Source of the DNA: an uncultured Mycoplasmatota bacterium
Lineage (GTDB): Bacteria > Bacillota_I > Bacilli_A > RF39 > UBA660
DNA: 16,290 nt
Direction of reading: 5' to 3'
Assembly: GCA_948437815.1 (NCBI GenBank)
Contig: CAOJKG010000014.1
Span: 1-16,290 of the forward strand
Below, piece by piece: positions 7,305 to 14,782 of this stretch. Both the position numbers and the translations under genes were made by a program. Under the pieces are notes generated by a model, which worked only from the letters and a program-made list of their open reading frames with translations, did no database searches and was not told where the DNA came from. Within the stretch, counting starts at the first letter, position 1; each line of letters starts with the position of its first letter.

Positions 7305-7806
7305 TCTAGTAATAGGATTAATAATTATACTTGTTTTTATAAGTAAAGATAATATTAATAAAATAACTGAATACCATGAAAATAAAATATTAGAAGAGAA
7401 AATAAAAAGCAACAATGATTATTTCGCTATAATAGAAATAGAAAAAATAAATTTAAAAAAAGAAATATATGAAATAAATAATTCTAAGAATAATGTAGAT
7501 ATAAATATATTTGTTCATAAAAATAGTATATTTCCAAACAATATTATTTTAGCGAGTCATTCTGGTAATGGCAGGCATGCATATTTTAAAAATTTGTTTA
7601 AATTAAAAAAAGAAGATATAATCAAAATATATAATCAAGGCAAAGTATATGAATATATAATCGAAAAAATAGAAGAACAAAATAAAACAGGTAAATTATA
7701 TATTAAAAATAGTTTAGATGATAGATTAATATTAATAACATGTCATAAAAATAATAAATCACAAGTGATTTATTATAGTAAACTAGTATCTATTAAAGAC
7801 ATTTAA
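7267..7806 (+). CDS. Sortase-family transpeptidase, membrane-anchored; catalytic Arg apparently absent
   Basis: Sortases cut sorting signals and join proteins to the cell wall or to each other. This 179-residue protein has an N-terminal membrane anchor (about 9-26) and a sortase core. The catalytic His is His98 in ILASHSGNGRH, and the nucleophile is Cys159 in LILITCHKNN, matching the TLxTC pattern. The arginine normally found a few residues later on the next strand is not visible: the segment reads NNKSQVIYYSKLVS. A Lys or Gln may substitute, or the enzyme may be altered. The start codon lies inside the surface protein gene (38-base overlap) with no clear ribosome binding site, suggesting translational coupling. 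The adjacent VPNTF-bearing protein is the obvious substrate. Subclass is uncertain; it resembles small anchored sortases linked to CnaB proteins. Confidence 0.85.
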   Translation: MLNFIKRKNILVSLVIGLIIILVFISKDNINKITEYHENKILEEKIKSNNDYFAIIEIEKINLKKEIYEINNSKNNVDINIFVHKNSIFPNNIILASHSGNGRHAYFKNLFKLKKEDIIKIYNQGKVYEYIIEKIEEQNKTGKLYIKNSLDDRLILITCHKNNKSQVIYYSKLVSIKDI

Positions 7807-7819
7807 GCAAAAAATGTCT

Positions 7820-7857
7820 AAAAAAGTAAATATTTTAAAAAAAATTTACTTTTTTTT
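7820..7857 (+). terminator. Strong intrinsic terminator after the sortase gene
   Basis: A perfect 12-bp stem pairs AAAAAAGTAAAT (7820-7831) with ATTTACTTTTTT (7844-7855). The 12-nt loop is AT-rich and the 3' arm continues into T residues. It separates the surface protein operon from dnaG. Confidence 0.88.
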
Positions 7858-7923
7858 AAAGGAAATTAGAAATCAGAAAGTAATAAGTATATATAGAATG
7901 TATTTTTAAGGGAGTGAGTTTAC

Positions 7924-9678
7924 TTGAATAATGAGCAAGAGTTAGAAAATATTCGTAAAAGTGCCAACATTGTAGATGTCATATCCAGTTATATACCATT
8001 AACTCAAAAAGGAAAAAATTACTTTGGTGTATGTCCTTTTCATGAAGATCATTCACCTAGTATGAGCGTTTCTGAAGAAAAGCAAATATATAAATGCTTT
8101 TCATGTGGAGCCGCCGGCAATGTTTTTACATTTGTAAGTGAATATGAAAACGTTAAATTTATTGAAGCAGTAAAAATTGTAGCTGATAAATGTGGTTTAG
8201 TATTTAAAGGTTCCCAAAGTATTAAAAAGAGTAAACCAAATAAAATAGAATACGAAATAATGGATTTAAGTTTAAAGTATTATCAAAATAATTTGAATAC
8301 TGAACTAGGCAAAACGGCTAAAGAATATTTAAATAGTAGAAAATTAACTAGCACTGACATAAAAGAGTTTGATATAGGTTTAGCACTTGACAGCAATCAT
8401 TCCCTAAATTCCTTATTAACAAGCAAAAAATATGATATTGAAACATTAGCTAACTTAGGCTTAATAAATAGAAACGGAAAATATATAAATGATGTTTTCA
8501 CAAATCGTATAATATTTCCAATACATAACTTAGAAGGAGAAACAATTGGCTTTACTGGCAGAATATATCGAAAAGAGGATAGCGAACAAGCAAAGTATTT
8601 GAATTCTAAAGAAACAATAATATTCAAAAAAGGTCAAATTTTATTTAATTATCACCGAGCTAAGAAAGAAATAGCGCGTAAAAAAGAAGTAATAATAGTT
8701 GAAGGAAATATGGATGCAATAAGAATGAGTTCTAATGGCATAAAAAACGTTATTGCTCTTATGGGGACAAGCCTAACTAAAGAACAAGTTGATATAATAA
8801 AAAATTTACGAGCGAAAGTTATTTTAATGTTTGACAACGATAATGCTGGCGAGACTGCAACATTCGCAAACGGTAACATTTTAGAATCAGCAGGATTAAA
8901 TTCTTTTGTAGTAAGACTAAGCGGCGAAAAAGATCCTGATGAATATATCATAAAAAATGGTACTAAAGCCATAATAGATAATATAGCAAACCCTATTAGT
9001 TTTTTGGAATTTAAGTTAAAGTATTTAAAAAAGAATAAGGACTTATCTAAAACAAATGATTTAGTAAGCTATATCAAAGAAATAATAGATAATATCAAAG
9101 ACATAAATGACGATTTAACTAAAGAGTTAACGATCAATAAAATGAGTAAAGACTATGATTTACCAATTGATTTGTTAAAAAAAGAGCTTCAAAAACATGA
9201 GAATACCAAAACAATTAAAGTTGAGCCTCAAAAAAAACTTGTCAAAAAGAAGATTTCGAAGTATGATATAGCGTGTCGAAATATTATTTACTTTATGTTA
9301 AACGATATTAAATATATAATTAAATACAAAAAAGAGTTAGGCTTCTTAGATAATAAGAAGTATCGTGGAATAGCAAGTGAAATTATCTACTATGCAGAAA
9401 AAGAAAATGGTATAGATATGGCATCATTCATTACTTATATAAATACTAAAGATTATTTAAGTGATGATGTAATGGAAATAATAAAAGAAGTTAATTTAGA
9501 AGAATTAGATATGGCATCATTTGAAGAGTTTATTCGCGTAGCGAGTGTTGAAATGGCCAGAAACCAAATAAAAAATTTGAAAGAACAAATAGCAAATGAA
9601 TTAGATGCAAACAAAAGATTAGAACTAGCTAATAAATTATTAGAAATAAAAAAAGGATGTGTAGGTTATGAAAAATAA
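7924..9678 (+). CDS. dnaG: DnaG, DNA primase
   Basis: DnaG makes RNA primers for lagging-strand synthesis and works with the DnaB helicase. The 584 residues show the N-terminal CHC2 zinc site (Cys37, His40, Cys58, Cys61; CPFHEDHSPS and KCFSCGAAG). The catalytic core follows with TGRIYRKED-like residues. The TOPRIM fold has IIVEGNMDAIRM near 257-268 (usual EGYMD) and LMFDNDNAGETA near 301-312. A divergent C-terminal helicase-binding region completes the protein. Translation starts at TTG (7924): AAGGGAG at 7908-7914 is 9 bases upstream, the next Met is beyond the zinc site, and the encoded start NNEQELENIRKSANIVDVI matches the family. A weak -10-like TATATA/TAGAAT cluster lies at 7888-7899. 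The gene overlaps rpoD by 11 bases, the classic primase-sigma pairing. Confidence 0.97.
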   Translation: MNNEQELENIRKSANIVDVISSYIPLTQKGKNYFGVCPFHEDHSPSMSVSEEKQIYKCFSCGAAGNVFTFVSEYENVKFIEAVKIVADKCGLVFKGSQSIKKSKPNKIEYEIMDLSLKYYQNNLNTELGKTAKEYLNSRKLTSTDIKEFDIGLALDSNHSLNSLLTSKKYDIETLANLGLINRNGKYINDVFTNRIIFPIHNLEGETIGFTGRIYRKEDSEQAKYLNSKETIIFKKGQILFNYHRAKKEIARKKEVIIVEGNMDAIRMSSNGIKNVIALMGTSLTKEQVDIIKNLRAKVILMFDNDNAGETATFANGNILESAGLNSFVVRLSGEKDPDEYIIKNGTKAIIDNIANPISFLEFKLKYLKKNKDLSKTNDLVSYIKEIIDNIKDINDDLTKELTINKMSKDYDLPIDLLKKELQKHENTKTIKVEPQKKLVKKKISKYDIACRNIIYFMLNDIKYIIKYKKELGFLDNKKYRGIASEIIYYAEKENGIDMASFITYINTKDYLSDDVMEIIKEVNLEELDMASFEEFIRVASVEMARNQIKNLKEQIANELDANKRLELANKLLEIKKGCVGYEK

Positions 9679-10828
9679 TGAAAAAAATCTAGAAACTAAA
9701 AAAGAAAATAAAGGAGCAGCTAAAGAAATATTTGAAATAAAATCTTTAGAAGATAGAATAAACGATTTAATAAAAATAGGTAAAGAGAAAAAGTTTATTA
9801 CATTTGAGCAATTAGCTGATGCATTAAAAGGATTAGATGTTGATAATGATTCTTTAGATGAAATATATAACACTTTAATGGAAAATGACATTCAAGTAGT
9901 AGCAGACGAAGATGAAACCACAGATGAGGATGGAGTTCCTAAAATAATAGAAGAGGATCCAATAATTTTAGATGATGCAGAATTAACTAAAGACATCAAC
10001 ATTAACGATCCAGTTCGTATGTATTTAAAGGAAATTGGTCGTATTTCACTACTTTCTCCTGAAGAAGAATTAGAACTTAGTGAACGTGTTGCAAGTGGAG
10101 ATGAAGCAGCTATAAATAAACTAGCAGAATCAAATTTACGTTTAGTAGTTAGTATAGCTAAAAGATATGTTGGAAGAGGTTTATTATTCCTAGATTTAAT
10201 CCAAGAAGGAAACATTGGTTTAATGAAAGCGGTAGATAAATTTGATAGTGATAAAGGTTACAAATTCTCTACATATGCAACATGGTGGATAAGACAAGCT
10301 ATTACGAGAGCTTTAGCAGACCAAGCGAGAACTATACGTGTACCAGTTCATATGGTAGAGACTATTAATAAAATGTCACGTATTCAAAGACAATTAACTT
10401 TAGAGTTAAATCGTGAACCTTCTGAAGATGAACTTGCCAAGAAAATGGGAATAAGTGTTGAAAAAGTAAGAGAAGTAATCAAAATCAGTCAAGAGCCAGT
10501 TTCATTAGAAACACCTATTGGTGAAGAAGATGATTCCCATTTAGGAGATTTTATCAAGGATGAATCTAGTATGTCTCCAGAAGAATATGCAACTAACGAA
10601 ATATTAAAAGAAGAGATTAAGAGTGTTTTAATGACCCTACAAGTAAGAGAGCAAGAAGTATTAGAGTTACGTTTTGGACTAGTTGATGGAACATGTCATA
10701 CATTAGAAGAAGTTGGAAAAAAATTCAATGTAACAAGAGAACGTATTCGTCAAATAGAGGCTAAAGCTTTAAGAAAACTAAGACACCCATCTCGTGCTAA
10801 AAAGTTAAAGGATTTCTTATCAGACTAA
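9668..10828 (+). CDS. rpoD: RpoD/SigA, primary RNA polymerase sigma factor
   Basis: This is the housekeeping sigma factor that directs RNA polymerase to -10/-35 promoters. At 386 residues it matches SigA of Firmicutes. Region 1.1 (about 25-80) is followed by an acidic linker and region 1.2 (DPVRMYLKEIGRISLLS). Region 2 contains NLRLVVSIAKRYVGRGLLFL, the core-binding and -10 recognition segment ending in YATWWIRQAITRA. Region 3 is PVHMVETINKMSRIQRQL, and region 4.2 is a helix-turn-helix with TRERIRQIEAKALRKLRH for the -35 box. The ATG overlaps the dnaG end by 11 bases, and the stop shares its last A with the trmK start (TAATG). AAGG lies about 11 bases upstream of the start, a somewhat long spacing. 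The promoters proposed in this window fit the consensus this factor reads. Confidence 0.98.
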   Translation: MKNNEKNLETKKENKGAAKEIFEIKSLEDRINDLIKIGKEKKFITFEQLADALKGLDVDNDSLDEIYNTLMENDIQVVADEDETTDEDGVPKIIEEDPIILDDAELTKDININDPVRMYLKEIGRISLLSPEEELELSERVASGDEAAINKLAESNLRLVVSIAKRYVGRGLLFLDLIQEGNIGLMKAVDKFDSDKGYKFSTYATWWIRQAITRALADQARTIRVPVHMVETINKMSRIQRQLTLELNREPSEDELAKKMGISVEKVREVIKISQEPVSLETPIGEEDDSHLGDFIKDESSMSPEEYATNEILKEEIKSVLMTLQVREQEVLELRFGLVDGTCHTLEEVGKKFNVTRERIRQIEAKALRKLRHPSRAKKLKDFLSD

Positions 10829-11457
10829 TGTTAAATAAGAAATTAATTGCTATTGCAAGTTTAATAGAACCTAAAGATACTGTTATAGATATAGGCTGCG
10901 ATCATGCATATTTAGCTATATATTTAAAAATAGAAAAGCTATGTAAAGAAGTTTATGCTTCAGATATAAGTGAAAATGTAATAAAAACAGCTAAAGAAAA
11001 CATTAAGAAAAAAAATGTCAAGATTGAAGTATACTTATCTGATGGTTTTCAAAATATAAAGAATAATAATATAAACACTGCTATAATATCAGGTATGGGA
11101 ACAACTACAATTTTAAATATAGTAAATAAAGCTCCAAAAAACATAAATAAATATATTATAAGCAGTAACAATGAGCATGAAGTTTTGCGAAAAGAAATGA
11201 TTAAAAAAGATTTTTACATACAAAAAGAAATAGTTGTAAAAGAAAGAGATAAATATTATCCTATTATTGTATTTGCAAAAGATTTTCAAAAGGAAAGTAA
11301 TCTTTCATTAAAATATGGTAAAAGCAATAGTAGAGAATATTATGAGTATTTAGAAGAAAAAGAAAAAAGTATTTTAAAAAGAATACCTAAAAAACACATT
11401 ATAACAAGACTAAAGCATTTAAAAAGAATTAAAGAATTAAAAAAATTACAAAAGTAG
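10828..11457 (+). CDS. trmK: TrmK, tRNA (adenine22-N1)-methyltransferase
   Basis: TrmK (YqfN in Bacillus subtilis) methylates A22 of bacterial tRNAs using S-adenosylmethionine. The 209-residue protein has the SAM-binding loop DIGCDHAYLAIYL (about 21-33), the acidic YASDIS strand end, LSDGF, and the family-typical ISGMGTTTIL near 88-97. Length and position directly after rpoD match trmK in Firmicutes. The C-terminal part is Lys-rich and helical, as in the family. The start ATG overlaps the rpoD stop in a TAATG arrangement. No strong ribosome binding site is close, so translation probably depends on termination of rpoD translation. The J-domain gene follows after 9 bases. Confidence 0.9.
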   Translation: MLNKKLIAIASLIEPKDTVIDIGCDHAYLAIYLKIEKLCKEVYASDISENVIKTAKENIKKKNVKIEVYLSDGFQNIKNNNINTAIISGMGTTTILNIVNKAPKNINKYIISSNNEHEVLRKEMIKKDFYIQKEIVVKERDKYYPIIVFAKDFQKESNLSLKYGKSNSREYYEYLEEKEKSILKRIPKKHIITRLKHLKRIKELKKLQK

Positions 11458-11466
11458 AGGAAACAT

Positions 11467-11985
11467 ATGGATAACAAAAATTTTTATGAAATACTAGAAA
11501 TAAGAGAAGATGCCAGTGCAAGAGAAATTAGAGATGCTTATAGGAAAAAAGTAAAAGAATGGCACCCAGATGTTAATTCTTGTAAAGGTTTTAGGCAATG
11601 TCATAAAATGATGTGTGATATAAATGAAGCTTACACTCATTTAATTGATCCTGAATTAAGAAAGCTACATGACGAATTTTTAGCCAAAAGAAGAGAAGAG
11701 ACTTTAAAAAAAGCTACATCAAAAAGACAGCCTGAAAACACTTCACATCCTACAACTAATATAAGTAAAAAAGATTTTAATTATTATGATTTAGATGACT
11801 ATGATGAAGATGAAAAAGAAAGTTTTGTTTCTTGGCTTAATATGTATTATTATCAGTTAGTAAATGTATTAACAGGTTTTATTAGTTTAGAAGATTTAAA
11901 TAAATTAGTAGAAGGTTTTGAAAGCATAATCAATTATGAAAAAATACTTTTACAAAGACGTAAAAAAAGATATAAAAGTTTATAA
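11467..11985 (+). CDS. J-domain protein (DnaJ-like co-chaperone) with a cysteine-bearing loop
   Basis: J domains stimulate the ATPase of Hsp70 (DnaK). Residues 1-70 form a J domain: NFYEILEIREDASAREIRDAY, then KEWHPDVN with the HPD triad at 33-35, then INEAYTHLIDPELRKLHDEF. Between the HPD and the third helix sits CKGFRQCHKMMC (Cys39, Cys45, His46, Cys50), unusual for this loop. Residues 75-100 are a polar linker, 105-120 an acidic stretch rich in Asp and Tyr, and 120-172 a helical tail that I do not recognise. The Gly/Phe and zinc-finger domains of true DnaJ are absent, so this is a specialised J protein. GAGGAAA lies upstream of the ATG. The 3' end overlaps the convergent YqfQ-like gene by 6 bases. 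Confidence 0.88.
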   Translation: MDNKNFYEILEIREDASAREIRDAYRKKVKEWHPDVNSCKGFRQCHKMMCDINEAYTHLIDPELRKLHDEFLAKRREETLKKATSKRQPENTSHPTTNISKKDFNYYDLDDYDEDEKESFVSWLNMYYYQLVNVLTGFISLEDLNKLVEGFESIINYEKILLQRRKKRYKSL

Positions 11986-12270
11986 GAAGAAAACTGGATT
12001 ACCACTTTTTATAGATGGAATATTAGAACTGATATTTTTAGAATCAGAAAGATTGCTATTAGTATTACTAATAGTTTTTTTATTATTAGAAGAACTTGAG
12101 TTAGGTTTATTAGTTTCTTTTAAAACAGATAAAATAGTTTTAGCATTATGAATCATAGGTCTAGCTTGTTGATAAAGAGGTATTATTTGATTAGCAACAC
12201 TTAAAGTTTTAGAAATACCACCAAGTACTTTAGCAAAGGTTAGACCACTTTTTACAGGAGCTCCAAACAT
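11980..12270 (-). CDS. YqfQ/VrrA-like small protein
   Basis: This 96-residue protein has a hydrophobic, helical first half (MFGAPVKSGLTFAKVLGG, then VANQIIPLYQQARPMIHNA) and a low-complexity Ser/Asn-rich second half. The first half follows the pattern of the YqfQ/VrrA family (a PMxxxxxPLxxN-like helix after a Gly-rich start). In Bacillus subtilis yqfQ is also near sigA and trmK, which supports the call. Function is unknown. The ATG at 12268-12270 is preferred: on the minus strand AGGTGA lies 6 bases upstream, while the TTG two codons earlier directly abuts that site. It runs opposite to its neighbours and overlaps the J-domain gene by 6 bases at the 3' end. The family assignment rests on pattern and location only. 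Confidence 0.65.
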   Translation of the reverse strand: MFGAPVKSGLTFAKVLGGISKTLSVANQIIPLYQQARPMIHNAKTILSVLKETNKPNSSSSNNKKTISNTNSNLSDSKNISSNIPSIKSGNPVFFL

Positions 12271-12366
12271 AGACAATCACCTAATATATTATATGAAATA
12301 TGATAATAAAATTGCTTTAAAATATATAATTAAATACGTTTTATAGTTTTATAATAATAAAAATTA

Positions 12367-12375
12367 TGTTATAAT
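12367..12375 (+). promoter_or_regulatory. Extended -10 promoter for the GspF/PilC-like gene
   Basis: TGTTATAAT at 12367-12375 is an extended -10 element (TGnTATAAT). A clear -35 box is missing, as is common for extended -10 promoters. Transcription should start near 12382, about 17 bases before the ATG at 12399. No gene is seen in the 128-base spacer 12271-12398. Confidence 0.6.
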
Positions 12376-12398
12376 CATTATAAAGTAGGGTAGATATT

Positions 12399-13943
12399 AT
12401 GAAATTAGAAGGAAATATGGCTGTAGTTAAAATAGTATTAATGCCATTTTTATTTATAATAAGTTTTATCAAGCACTTTTTTATTGGTATTAAATTTATA
12501 TTTTTTGATGTATGGAAAAGCATATTTAGTTATCAAAAAGCCAAAAGTGATTTCAGGAAACGCGGAAAAAACAATACGATAAAAATAGAAAACAGTAAAG
12601 ATACTTTAAAAAAAGAGGACAATGTTCATACTCTTACTTATGCAGAAAAAGAGCGAATTAACCATGAAAAGAATAAATTAATTAAAGAAATGCAAGCAGA
12701 GGCTAAATTACGAAAAGTTAATAAAGAATACTACACATATTATGGAACTGACAAAAATGGGCGCAAAATAAAAGGTACCATGAGTGCTACAAATAAAATA
12801 ACTTTACATAATTTTTTAGCAAATGAAGGTATAAATATATATAAAGTCGAGAAAAACACGTTAGCTAATTTTTTAAAAAAGATCGGTTTCGAAAGAGAGC
12901 ATGAATTAAGCACTAAAGATTTAATATTTTGGTTAACGCAAGTTGCAACATATTTAAAAGCAGGCATTACCTTAAATGACACTATTAGATTAATGACTAA
13001 ACAAGCAAGTAAAGATCCAAATAAAAAAAAGATATATCAAGCAATATCTTATGAATTAACATTAGGTGAAAATTTCAGTACGGCACTTGCCAATCAAGGA
13101 AATATATTCCCAAGTTTGTTAATAAATATGATTAAATCTGCTGAAGCAACAGGAGAATTAATTAAAACTTTAGATGACATGGCAGAATATTACACAGAAA
13201 TTGATAAAACTAGAAAAGAAATGGTTAGTGCTATTATCTATCCAACTATTCTTTTGGTATTTGCAATTGCAGTATTAGCATTTATTATGATATATGTTAT
13301 ACCTGAATTCATAAAGGTTTATAATAATGCTGGAATAACCATAAGTGGATTTACTCTATCAATTATAAATATTAGTAAATTTATAACAAACAATATTAAC
13401 ATAATAATAGTTGTATTATTAATTTCAATTATATTAATGTTAATTTTATATAAAAATTCTAAAAGTTTTAGAAAAGCAATTCAAAAATTTGGTATGCATT
13501 TTCCTTTTTTCGGAAAAATAATTATATATCATGAAATAACTTTATTTACCAAAACTTTTGCTAGTTTATTAAAAAATAGCGTTTATATTACAAGTTCTAT
13601 GGAAATACTAACTAATATAACAAATAATGAAGTTTACAAAGATATAATGATTGAAACAATCAGCAATATAGCTAGTGGAGAAAAAATATCATTATCATTC
13701 GAAAACAAATGGTGTGTGCCAGATGTAGCTTATTATATGATTGTAACCGGAGAATCAACTGGAGAATTATCATTAATGATGGAAAAAGTAGCAAATTATT
13801 ATGGTGATTTACATAGATCAAAAGTAACTAATTTAAAAAGTTTCTTAGAACCAATAATGATAGTTACCCTAGCATTAATAGTAGGTATTATAATTCTTGC
13901 AGTAGTAATTCCAATGTTTAGTCTTTACGGACAAATAGGTTAG
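12399..13943 (+). CDS. GspF/PilC-type inner-membrane platform protein with N-terminal extension
   Basis: Proteins of this family form the membrane platform on which type IV pili and type II secretion pseudopili are assembled. Two GspF domains are seen: STKDLIFWLTQVATYLKAGI to the first membrane span (about 168-300), and a second copy (about 380-508) with LFTKTFASLLKNSVYI and VTGESTGELSLMMEKVANYY. Three membrane spans fit the family. The usual N-terminal cytoplasmic segment (YYTYYGTDKNGRKIKG) starts only near residue 111. Before it lie an extra hydrophobic segment (about 8-38) and a Lys-rich charged region (45-110), so the protein is about 100 residues longer than most relatives. The ATG at 12399 has AGTAGG 9 bases upstream. 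The in-frame ATG at 12417, with AGAAGG 4 bases upstream, is an alternative giving 508 residues. The prepilin peptidase gene follows after 9 bases. Confidence 0.88.
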   Translation: MKLEGNMAVVKIVLMPFLFIISFIKHFFIGIKFIFFDVWKSIFSYQKAKSDFRKRGKNNTIKIENSKDTLKKEDNVHTLTYAEKERINHEKNKLIKEMQAEAKLRKVNKEYYTYYGTDKNGRKIKGTMSATNKITLHNFLANEGINIYKVEKNTLANFLKKIGFEREHELSTKDLIFWLTQVATYLKAGITLNDTIRLMTKQASKDPNKKKIYQAISYELTLGENFSTALANQGNIFPSLLINMIKSAEATGELIKTLDDMAEYYTEIDKTRKEMVSAIIYPTILLVFAIAVLAFIMIYVIPEFIKVYNNAGITISGFTLSIINISKFITNNINIIIVVLLISIILMLILYKNSKSFRKAIQKFGMHFPFFGKIIIYHEITLFTKTFASLLKNSVYITSSMEILTNITNNEVYKDIMIETISNIASGEKISLSFENKWCVPDVAYYMIVTGESTGELSLMMEKVANYYGDLHRSKVTNLKSFLEPIMIVTLALIVGIIILAVVIPMFSLYGQIG

Positions 13944-13952
13944 GGGGATAAT

Positions 13953-14609
13953 ATGATTATTATATTATTTTTAATAGGTTTTATTTTAGGGTTAGCATAT
14001 ACTCTAATAGGAGAAAGGTTACCTTTAAACATACCCGAAGTTAGGCCCAAAGAAGATAATTCATGGATATTAAATTTATTTATTGGTATATTAAATGGAT
14101 TAATAATAATTATAAGCCATTATAGTTATGGTATTTCATATGAATTTTTTACTTCCATAATTATCGCTGCATTAGTAATAATTATATTTGTCAGCGATTT
14201 TAAATATTTAATAATACTAGACAGTCCTTTAATTATTTCAAGCATACTCATACTAATTTTAAAATATTGTTATTTTGGTATAAAAGAAGTAGGTTTTAGT
14301 ATTTTAAGTGGTATTGTGCTATTTGTATTAATGCTTCTTATAGGAAAAATAGGAAAATTAATTTTTAAAAGAGAAGCTTTAGGTGGCGGAGACATAAAAC
14401 TAGCCCTTGTAATAGGCATAATATTAGGTTTAAAGTTAGGTTTAATAGCTATTATTTTATCATCACTTTTAGCAATGCCATATGCTATTGGGGCTATGAT
14501 GTTAAGCAAATATAAAGAAGTTCCATACGGGCCATTTTTAATAGGAAGCCTAGGCATAGTTTTTATCTTTATAGAAAAATTTACTAATTTAATCAATTTT
14601 TTAATTTAA
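13953..14609 (+). CDS. Prepilin peptidase (A24 aspartic protease family), without the cysteine domain
   Basis: Prepilin peptidases remove the leader from type IV prepilins and related pseudopilins in the membrane. The 218-residue protein is very hydrophobic with about seven spans. The two catalytic aspartates are placed as expected: Asp82 in FVSDFKYLIILD and Asp147 in ALGGGDIKLALV (GxGD motif). The N-terminal segment GLAYTLIGERLPLNIPEV corresponds to the family start GSFLNVVIYRLP, but the following zinc-binding CxxC pairs and much of the methyltransferase loop are missing. It may therefore only cleave and not N-methylate. AGGGGGA precedes the ATG by a few bases. It is co-transcribed with the platform protein and followed by a terminator. 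No ATPase or pilin gene is in the window. Confidence 0.87.
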   Translation: MIIILFLIGFILGLAYTLIGERLPLNIPEVRPKEDNSWILNLFIGILNGLIIIISHYSYGISYEFFTSIIIAALVIIIFVSDFKYLIILDSPLIISSILILILKYCYFGIKEVGFSILSGIVLFVLMLLIGKIGKLIFKREALGGGDIKLALVIGIILGLKLGLIAIILSSLLAMPYAIGAMMLSKYKEVPYGPFLIGSLGIVFIFIEKFTNLINFLI

Positions 14610-14616
14610 CAAGCAA

Positions 14617-14647
14617 AAAAAGTTGGATATTTATTATTCAACTTTTT
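14617..14647 (+). terminator. Intrinsic terminator after the prepilin peptidase gene
   Basis: AAAAAGTTG (14617-14625) pairs with CAACTTTTT (14639-14647), a 9-bp stem with a 13-nt AT-rich loop. The final five T residues form a short tail. The rest of the spacer to 14723 shows nothing definite. Confidence 0.7.
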
Positions 14648-14723
14648 AATTTCGGTTATTAAGTAAAGAAATATAACTATGTTATCATTAAGTTTTTGAC
14701 CTATTATTAAGATACGTTTAAGC

Positions 14724-14752
14724 TTGTAAAAAGTGTAAAAATACGGTATAAT
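14724..14752 (+). promoter_or_regulatory. Strong SigA-type promoter for tig
   Basis: The -35 box TTGTAA (14724-14729) and the perfect -10 box TATAAT (14747-14752) have 17-bp spacing. Transcription should start near 14759, just before the AAAGGA ribosome binding site at 14767-14772. Confidence 0.82.
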
Positions 14753-14782
14753 ATTGAAAGTATTTGAAAGGAATAGTGTTTT

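Noticed and set aside
8397..10215. Minus-strand frames opposite dnaG and rpoD
   Set aside because: Shadow frames with composition dictated by the strongly conserved genes on the other strand.
11936..12151. Plus-strand frame of 71 residues rich in Leu and Glu
   Set aside because: It is antisense to the YqfQ-like gene, has low-complexity composition and no good ribosome binding site.
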